Assembly: GCA_004335835.1 (NCBI GenBank)
Contig: RWJK01001753.1
Span: 1-64,000, forward strand
Length of the DNA: 64,000 nt
Source of the DNA: Scenedesmus sp. ARA3
Taxonomy: Eukaryota > Chlorophyta > Chlorophyceae > Sphaeropleales > Scenedesmaceae
Direction: 5' to 3'
Numbering within the stretch: position 1 is the first letter of the stretch; the number at the start of each line of letters is the position of its first letter. Made by a program: the position numbers and the translations under genes. Below the pieces are notes generated by a model. It had not been told where the DNA came from. It was given only the letters and a program-made list of their open reading frames with translations, and did not search any database. Shown piece after piece: positions 59,174-64,000 of this stretch.

Positions 59174-59580
59174 GGCCGCAGCAAACAGCTACTGATGCTG
59201 GTGCTGCCGCGAAGACTACCCTCACAGCACACCAGCGCAAGACTGTGGCCATTTAAGGCAGCATGCGAGCACGCTCAGTGGTTTTGTGGGCAGGGGGTTG
59301 GTTACTGACAGTGTCACAAAACATGTACAGCTTGTTGACCATGAGGAGCCAGGCAACATGCACGGGGCTAGTTTGTCCACACTGTACAACCTGGCGTATG
59401 TAATTGGCGACACGCGTTCCTGTTCTGTTGTCACTACTGCCCGCCGTCGTCACACGCAGGAACATCAGCCCAAACTGGCCGCGTGGATCCTTGCTTATAA
59501 TCAAACCCGTTGTTTCTACGAGTTTAACGTGTCAGGCACGCGCAGCAGGCGCTGTTGGATAACCCTACAAAGCAGCAGCC
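59174..59580. promoter_or_regulatory. Divergent promoter region, neurochondrin / PDCD2
   Basis: 407 bp separate the two divergent start codons, and both promoters must lie here. No specific motif was recognised. Confidence 0.45.
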
Positions 59581-59762
59581 ATGCCGGCCAGGCCAGACCC
59601 TCTTGTTGAGTCTGATGATGAGCAGGAGGAGGACGTCGAGGTACGTGAAACGATAGTTGAATGAACGTGCAAGACGTTACTGCAGCGTGCGAAGGCTGTA
59701 GGTGGTCAGCCCCATAGCTTTTGTTCCAGCAGAAAGCGGTGCTGATGGCTGCGCTTCTGTCC

Positions 59763-59802
<40 letters not shown>

Positions 59803-62800
59803 ATGCTGCCTTTGTCACATCCTGCAGTACATGCTGGGTTTCGTTGATGACCCAGAGAAGCCAACAGACTTACTGAGGCACAGGTTCCCCAGCAAAGTGG
59901 GCGGTGTGCCGGTGAGCTTGAACCCTATCCTGCTCATTCGCGTCATGCACAAATGCACAGCTGGAGGCCGATGGCGGCAGCCACGACAAGCCTACTGTTG
60001 TCCTCACTATGTGTGTTTGCCACATCTAGTTGGTGTACAGAAGTGGAATGGTTGCTGCAGTGTGACTGTTTGTCGTCTTCACACACTGCTGCCCACGTTG
60101 CTGTACTGCTGCAAAAACTTGCTGCTGCCTGTGCTGCTGTTTTGATGCAGGCCTGGCTGGACCCCCTCAACCTGCCTACAGCAGAGCAGTTGACGTGTGG
60201 CGTCACTGGACGCACGCTGCAGTTCCTGCTGCAAGTGTACTGCCCTGTTGACGACAACCCTGTGGACGCATTCCATAGGGCCATCTTCCTGTTCGTGTCA
60301 CCAAGGGTGAGCAGCTGGTTTGTTGTGTCGCGGCTTGCGGCCAGCACCAGTTGTAGCAGCAGTGCGGCATGCAGGTTGCGTCTACGTTGTTCGCAATTTT
60401 CCCTTGTTATTGTGAACAGTTATCTCCACCACACTGCTGACTGCATCTGCATTGCTGTCATCTTGTACACCGTGTGGAGGCAGCAGCTACACAACAAGTT
60501 CAGTCTTTTCAGTGTCATTGCTTTCACACAAACAACAAACATTCCGCTGTGCTGTGTCGCGTGCTGCCGCAGGGCGATGAGCTGGCCAAGCCTGGCGCGG
60601 TGCGCGCGCTGCGCTGCCAGCTGCGGCGCGCCAACCCCTTCTACGGCGACACCCCAGCGCCAGCCAGCCAGCTGGGGCCCAAGCAGCTGCAGGTGCGCGG
60701 CAGGCCTGCAGCTTGTGCCAGCTGTGTTTGCGAATTTATATTGTGTGTAGGCATCCTGGTTATGTGAATATTGTATGGCTGCTGTGGTAGATGCAGGTTT
60801 GGGTTTCATTGCCAGCAGGTTGTGTGCCTCAAGTGCTTGCCATGCGGCCTGCAGCTGACTGCGTCACCACACACACCCCACAAAACAGCTGCCGACTGTA
60901 TCCATGTGTTTGCTCAATGCATATGGCCTGTTTTGTCAATCACTTGACTCTGCAGGCCGCGGAGCAGCAGCTGTCTCTGGAGCGCGACCCCTGGAAAGTG
61001 GCCACAGTGGAGCAGCAGATCGCAAAGGGTGACGACGCCACCGTTGCTGCGCTGGCTGCCGCGGGGCCTGCCCTGTTTGTGGAGCAGGAGCTGATTGTGG
61101 AGCCTGAGCCTGCAGAGGATGAGGAAGGGGCAACTGGCGCTGGCAGCACAGAAGTGCAGCGGTGAGCGCTCAGCACAATCACAGCACATTGTGTACACAG
61201 TCTGGCTTGGTTACTTGCAGAGTTATTTTGGGTGACAGCGGTGAGCATGTTTGATGTGAGTTGGATGTGGCTGTTGCAGTAGCAGTGTGTGTGTGTGTGT
61301 GTGTGTGTCGCACCATGGGCGCGTCAGGGGTGTTATGGAATGTAGATGTCATAGCCTGCGACTTGGAATGCAGTTGGTTGGCGTCTCTCTGTACATTGAC
61401 TCATGTGGCTGCCGGGCGGCGTGTTGTTTTTGCAGGCTGCTGGCGGCGTACCGCTCCCGTGTTGCTGCTGAGGGCGAGTATGAAGAGCAGGAGCTGCCGG
61501 GGGAGCTGGTGGATGAGCTGGAGGGGGCAGCGGGGCCCGCGGCTCGCGCATTTGCGGTGAGCATGCAAACATGCGGTGCTGGTGCTGGTGCTGCAGCTGC
61601 TGCTGCGGCAGTTGTGCCTGATACACACAGCGTGGGAGTGGGGACGCCACACACGTGCAGGGTGCTGCCAGTGCATGGCACCACCGCCAGCAGCTCGGTC
61701 GGAACACAGACATGTGCCGGCTTGCAACACCGACATGCAACAGCCACAGTCAGCGTTTGTAACGTTCTTTGCTCTGTGCGGCTAGCGCAGAGCTGGCTGG
61801 GTTCTCTTTGAGAGACGTCATCAGCTACAGCCTGACGCCATCTTTGTGTGTATGTGCTGCTTTGCCGCTTGTCCTTGCAGGCCTTCCAAGCCCGTACGGC
61901 GCTGGCGCCTGAGCAGTGCCTGCGCTACTGCTTCCAGCCTGGCGCGACACCACTGTGGCCGTCAGCTAGCCGCCTGCCTGCTGCTGGCGACATCCCGCTA
62001 TGCCCACACTGCGGTGCACAGCGACGCTTTGAGTTCCAAGTGAGCCTGGAAGTTTCAAGTTTGGAGGACTGTGATCTGTTGGTGTGTGGTGTGTGGTGTG
62101 TCAGGGCAGGCTACGGGTATATGACGCAACTGGTTGGGTTGTTGGGAGCCTGTTGTGTGTGAGTATGGGTGTGGGTGACTGATTGCTGTGTGGCTGTATA
62201 GTTGTTGCTTAGCAGTTGTATGAGGCCGCATGCTCTGTTGCAGCATCGCAGTGTGCCGGTGGATGGTGATGTGTGTAGAGTACTTCAGCCACGGCAAGTG
62301 ATGGTAACAGTATATTCTTCACTTTGACCTGAACACTTAGTGTGTGGACACCAATTCATACTCCTGATGCCTGGCTGGCTGGTAATGGTTGTGATATGAG
62401 AGTTGAGTTGGTACATACGCGATCGTTTGACTGGCTATCTTCTCTTAGTGCACTTCTGGGCTGCCTGCTTGTTGGAGCACTGCTTGAACATCTGCCACCG
62501 CAGAATCCTGCAACACCGGACACTCGCTGCTGCCACGCCTCTCCATGGTGGCCGCGGCATTTAACCTGGTGTAGATGAACCTCCACCACACCTGCTGCTT
62601 ATTTTGGCACTTGCAAGATGACCCTTGCAGGTGCCCTGCATTGGGATTGGACAACCTGTGTTACATGCATTCGTACCGTTTTCTTTTCAAGGGCCACAGC
62701 ACCGCATCTGCGCATAAGGTCAGCAGGCGATTGAGCTGTTTCTGCTGCTGTCCCCCCTGCTGCTGCCACCTCAGGTGATGCCGCAGCTGCTGTCGCTGAT

Positions 62801-63193
62801 GGAGTTGGACGCTGAGGACCCTCATGCGCCTGACTGGTGAGTGCGGGGCTGCACAGCATGCAACTGCATATTGACGCAGCAGCTTGCGTGCTAGGCTGGA
62901 TCTCATCAGTAAATCTTGAGATGAGGCAGTTGTCACGATGACAAGCGTAATGTGATTGCTGTAGGCAATGTCAGCACTTATGGGTACTTGTTTTTCTGGC
63001 CAGTGCCCCAGCTGCCTGCGATGCTGCACGTACCGGCACATGGTACGCGCCCCCACAAGTGTGCTGTGGTTGCTGCTGCAGGGGCACGATTGCGGTGTAC
63101 ACCTGCCCAAGCAGCTGCTCACCCCCCCCAGTGCAAGGCGCAGGCGGGCACTCGGCTTACGTAGAAGAGTTTGTGTGGGTGCAGCCCAGCTGA
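59581..63193 (+). CDS. PDCD2/TSR4-like protein without MYND finger
   Basis: PDCD2-family proteins act as dedicated chaperones of ribosomal protein uS5 (RPS2) in small-subunit assembly. Nine exons join in phase to 359 aa: 59581-59640, 59828-59911, 60151-60306, 60573-60692, 60956-61161, 61436-61556, 61881-62039, 62775-62836, 63082-63193. The N-terminus is acidic (VESDDEQEEDVE). Next come LGFVDDPEKP, FPSKVGGVPAWLDPLNLP, GRTLQFLLQVYCPVD, FHRAIFLFVSPR and LRCQLRRANPFYG. The PDCD2_C domain shows CLRYCFQPGATPLWPS, PLCPHCGAQRRFEFQVMPQL and TIAVYTCPSSC, ending in YVEEFVWVQPS. No MYND zinc cluster lies in the middle, which resembles PDCD2L. The first CxxC is reduced to CGVT. Confidence 0.93.
59764..59801 (+). 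repeat. (CTG)12 tract before the second PDCD2 exon
   Basis: A pure CTG run in the sense strand ends 26 bases before the acceptor at 59827, in the polypyrimidine position. Confidence 0.95.
61285..61308 (+). repeat. (GT)12 dinucleotide microsatellite in intron 5 of PDCD2
   Basis: Twelve GT units lie within an intron. No other feature is attached. Confidence 0.95.
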
Positions 63194-64000
63194 GACGCTG
63201 CCGCTGCTGCTGTCATCTATTGATGGGTCAGGGCTGGCCGCCCCATCAGCACAACAGCTGAAACAATGCTGGACGGGTTTGAAGAACTGCTCATTGAATG
63301 TGGGTGCATCACAACAGCATATGTGTGGCGGTCAACAAGACAGGGCAACTTTCAAAGCGGTGTGGAATTCTGTCAGCGCTGGTCAGCAGGGTGGTCAGCA
63401 GGCGAGGGTGGCAAACATTGCCACTGGAAGTAAGGTGGCAAACGCTGGCGGCACCACCAGCTGTGCATCATGACAGGTGAGGCGTGCAAAGATATGGCAG
63501 TGAAAGAAGTAGTGTTTGAAGCTGCCTTTGTAAGCGTGTGCGTGCCGGCATTGCACCTGCAGTGACTTAGTGACTGCATTGTACATGCTGCATCCGTTCA
63601 TCATGCATATGCTGCACTCATGTGGATACTGTCAGCAGCAGCACTTGCATAAAGGCCTGCGCATGCATGAAGTCGTGACCCCTCTCTCTCTCTCTCTCTC
63701 ATGAAGTCGTGGATCAGCAGTCGCAAACAGTTGTTCTTGCATCAGCAGCAGCTGCATGCTTGTTGTGCGCTGTGTGGCACGCCAGCATGAGTGTGTGGGT
63801 GACCCTGTACCACTGTCCGAGTGCAGTACGCAGCTCTGCTGGCCTTTCACCTGGGCACTGCCTCATGATATTGTAGGACGACAAACTCTGCTGCTGCCTG
63901 GCTGCTCTTTTGCAGGTTACCCATCGTCAGCTGCCATAGTATCTGGAGATATGTGAGAAGAATTGGCGGGATCAGATTTGGTGGCCTGCCGGCGCCTTGT
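63194..64000. other. 3' flank of PDCD2 to window end
   Basis: TGTAA at 63529-63533 is the candidate PDCD2 poly(A) signal, 336 bases past the stop. A CT run at 63682-63700 is flanked by the direct repeat CATGAAGTCGTG (about 63666 and 63700). No gene is supported before the window ends. Confidence 0.45.
63529..63533 (+). terminator. Candidate TGTAA poly(A) signal of PDCD2
   Basis: It is the first TGTAA noticed after the PDCD2 stop, 336 bases downstream. Confidence 0.4.

Overview
This window is nuclear DNA from a green alga, most likely a chlorophyte of class Chlorophyceae. That placement is inference from four things. Genes are intron-dense, with short GT-AG introns whose exons join in phase. 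Several genes have a TGTAA-type poly(A) signal downstream. The proteins are plant/algal in type: an FLD-like LSD1 with the FLD C-terminal domain, a plant-type TRAPPC11 N-terminus, CSN8, SPC24 and neurochondrin. Finally, CAG/CTG triplet repeats are extreme in both exons and introns, which recalls Scenedesmaceae-like genomes.

Layout. 1-3.1 kb: a broken retroelement C-terminus and a small tandem array. 3.17 kb: tRNA-Ser(GCT). 3.8-11.1 kb (+): FLD/LSD1-type histone demethylase. 12.2-19.9 kb (-): TRAPPC11. 20.5-26.9 kb (+): mitochondrial proline dehydrogenase with an EF-hand insert. 27.9-30.0 kb (-): PAP2 lipid-phosphate phosphatase. 32.2-34.9 kb (-) and 35.2-40.3 kb (+): two divergent, repeat-rich coiled-coil proteins of unknown function. 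41.0-43.0 kb (-): unknown type II membrane protein. 43.8-45.5 kb (-): COP9 signalosome subunit CSN8. 46.0-49.8 kb (+): ankyrin-repeat protein. 50.4-51.7 kb (+): organellar Nudix hydrolase. 53.0-54.6 kb (-): kinetochore protein SPC24, with a hAT-type MITE in its first intron. 54.9-59.2 kb (-): neurochondrin. 59.6-63.2 kb (+): PDCD2-like protein. A 21-base N gap lies at 52.08 kb.

The genes are unrelated housekeeping genes and form no operon or pathway cluster. They are often arranged head to head with 0.3-0.6 kb between starts: TRAPPC11/PRODH, the two coiled-coil genes, CSN8/ankyrin and neurochondrin/PDCD2. I rebuilt complete exon chains, checked for reading phase, for LSD1, PRODH, PAP2, both coiled-coil genes, the type II membrane protein, CSN8, ankyrin, Nudix, neurochondrin and PDCD2. 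TRAPPC11 and SPC24 are only partly resolved.

Two genome-level patterns stand out. First, short degenerate copies of exon edges sit beside the true exon in LSD1 and PRODH (at least seven copies), usually with the splice site lost. Second, the triplet repeats show a polarity: exons carry sense CAG (read as Gln, Ser or Ala), while introns carry sense CTG, often just upstream of the acceptor where a polypyrimidine tract would be.
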